This document shows positions 4,385 through 5,392 of a DNA stretch of 5,392 nt, piece by piece. The stretch comes from Cyanobacteria bacterium T3Sed10_344R1 (GTDB lineage Bacteria > Cyanobacteriota > Cyanobacteriia > Phormidesmidales > Phormidesmidaceae). Position numbers and translations under genes: made by a program. How positions within the stretch are numbered: position 1 is the stretch's first letter; the number at the start of each line of letters is the position of its first letter. The notes under the pieces are model-generated. The model saw only the letters and a program-made list of their open reading frames with translations, was not told the origin of the DNA and ran no database searches. Location of the stretch: NCBI GenBank assembly GCA_003566335.1, contig PXDR01000526.1, forward strand, positions 1 to 5,392. The letters are read 5' to 3'.

Positions 4385-5392
4385 GTGACGCTCAATTTTT
4401 CCCCGGCGTCTGTTCACCGCCTCGGCACCCCAGGAGCCTTGTCCGCTAGCTACCCAGCCCCCCAACCGTCTGGTGCTGGTGATCGACTGCCAGCACCACT
4501 GCGGCGGCTGCCTGCCAAAGTTCCACCCCCCGAAGCCTTTATTCCCCTGCCTCCCGAAGCCGCCACGGCTCCCCGGCTGACTGACAGCCTGCTGTTTCAC
4601 TACCAGCGCTGTGGACGGCGGGCCTTTCTTGATCGCTATGGGGATCCCAGTCTCAAGGATGACCCCAGCGACTATCTGCAAAAGCTGAAGCAGGACAGTA
4701 GCGACCATCGCCGGGCCGTGTTGGCCGACTATGCGCCCCTGTGTCGTCCGGCCTATGGCCGGGAAGACTGGATGGCGGGGGCAGCCGCCACCGAAGCGTT
4801 AATGGCCCAGGGGGTTGAAGCGATCCAGGGCGGGGTGCTCGTGGGCTGGCTGCCGACTGAAAAAGTCACCCTAGTCAGCCGTCCTGACCTGCTGATTCGT
4901 CAGTCCGGGGCGTCCCGGTGGGGCGATTGGCACTATCTGCCCGTGGATATCAAGCTGGGCAAAAAGCCGAAGCTGGATTACCAAGTGGTGGGGGTTTACC
5001 ACGCCCAGGTGTTGGCCCAGGTGCAGGGGCGCTGGCCAGAAACCTGCGGGTTGGCCCTACGCCAAGGCGATTATTCGATTGACCTAGATCGCCAGCGACC
5101 CCGGCTAGAAGAATTGTTGGATCAGTGTTTGGCAGCCCTGGCCCAGCCCACCGCCCCAGAGGTGTTCATTGCCCACGGTCGGTGCGACCTGTGCCATTGG
5201 TATAGCCATTGCTACCAGGAGGCGACCGCGATCAATCATCTGTCCCTGCTGCCGGGGGTGACCGCAGCTCGCTACGGCTATTTGATGCGATCGCAACTCA
5301 CCAGCGTCTCAGCCCTCGCCGTCGCCAGCCCAGCCCAGCTCGCCCCCCTACCCGGCTTTGGCGATACCGTAGCCGAAAAACTGATTCACCAG
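4385..5392 (+). CDS. TM0106-type RecB-like nuclease with Cys4 Fe-S signature (3' end cut by window; start uncertain)
   Basis: The frame is open from 4367 to the right edge without a stop. Residue numbers below count from GTG 4385. The conserved part starts at LTDSLLFHYQRCGRRAFLD (65-83), continues with His108, then RPDLLIR with Asp168 and PVDIKLGKKPK with Asp188 and Lys190: the D...DxK core of a PD-(D/E)XK nuclease. A Gln follows in LDYQVV. Cys76 with CDLCHWYSHC (Cys267, 270, 276) forms a four-Cys set like the Fe-S cluster of Cas4/AddB-type nucleases. A helix-hairpin-helix-like LPGFGDTVAEKL closes the visible part. Family members usually continue into an RNase H-like domain, which would lie past the window. 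Start: no in-frame ATG exists. GTG 4385 or TTG 4439 would add a Pro/Ala-rich leader that homologues lack as far as I recall; AGGAG (4432-4436) is only 2 nt from the TTG. The cellular role of the family is not settled; DNA processing is inferred. Confidence 0.85.
   Translation, partial: MTLNFSPASVHRLGTPGALSASYPAPQPSGAGDRLPAPLRRLPAKVPPPEAFIPLPPEAATAPRLTDSLLFHYQRCGRRAFLDRYGDPSLKDDPSDYLQKLKQDSSDHRRAVLADYAPLCRPAYGREDWMAGAAATEALMAQGVEAIQGGVLVGWLPTEKVTLVSRPDLLIRQSGASRWGDWHYLPVDIKLGKKPKLDYQVVGVYHAQVLAQVQGRWPETCGLALRQGDYSIDLDRQRPRLEELLDQCLAALAQPTAPEVFIAHGRCDLCHWYSHCYQEATAINHLSLLPGVTAARYGYLMRSQLTSVSALAVASPAQLAPLPGFGDTVAEKLIHQ

Larger units (their letters stand above)
1310..5294. repeat. HIP1 octamer palindromes (GCGATCGC), six dispersed copies
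   Basis: Exact GCGATCGC copies lie at 1310-1317, 2125-2132, 3156-3163, 3483-3490, 3924-3931 and 5287-5294. This is far more than chance for an 8-mer in 5.4 kb. HIP1 over-representation is a hallmark of many cyanobacterial chromosomes. All six fall inside coding regions, none in the intergenic spacers. They support the cyanobacterial assignment and a vertically inherited chromosomal context. Confidence 0.95.

Noticed and set aside
4331..4708. A minus-strand 125-codon frame opposite the nuclease N-terminus
   Set aside because: It is antisense to the conserved QRCGRRAFLD block; the composition looks like a GC-rich shadow of the plus-strand gene.

Overview
The window looks like cyanobacterial chromosome. 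Six copies of the HIP1 palindrome GCGATCGC are scattered across it. Several genes belong to families typical of cyanobacteria: a TxlA/HCF164-type thioredoxin, a NIL-domain ferredoxin, a C-DES-like cystine lyase and a TM0106-type RecB-like nuclease. Heptanucleotide repeat arrays lie between genes, as is common in filamentous cyanobacteria. The fairly high G+C by eye and the repeat style would fit a Leptolyngbya/Nodosilinea-like lineage, but that placement is inference.

Layout. Bases 1-538 (minus) hold most of a membrane-anchored thioredoxin-like protein, cut by the left edge. A 151-bp divergent spacer separates it from a plus-strand pair: a 134-aa NIL/2x[4Fe-4S] ferredoxin (690-1094) and a 149-aa unrecognised multi-pass membrane protein (1169-1618). 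Three tandem 14-bp repeats lie between the two. Converging on that pair, 6 bp away, is uppP (1625-2563, minus), for undecaprenyl-diphosphate phosphatase. Upstream of uppP is a 261-bp spacer bounded by two heptamer arrays in inverted orientation, which share a perfect 20-bp inverted repeat. The next minus-strand gene (2825-4057) encodes a PLP-dependent, class-V-fold enzyme resembling cystine C-S lyase; its stop codon lies inside the second array. A roughly 330-bp divergent spacer with small hairpins leads to a plus-strand RecB-like nuclease with a Cys4 Fe-S signature, cut by the right edge. Its start codon is unclear.

How the genes work together. No single operon covers the window. Three genes touch thiol, sulfur or iron-sulfur chemistry: the thioredoxin, the NIL ferredoxin and the cystine lyase-like enzyme. 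The nuclease probably carries an Fe-S cluster. This may be coincidence, because the genes are on alternating strands. UppP belongs to peptidoglycan lipid-carrier recycling. I found no mobile-element genes, CRISPR array, tRNA or rRNA. No clearly new multi-gene system is visible. The points most worth a second look are the glutamate-to-methionine change in the UppP catalytic motif, the inverted heptamer arrays that supply a stop codon, and the unassigned membrane protein next to the NIL ferredoxin.
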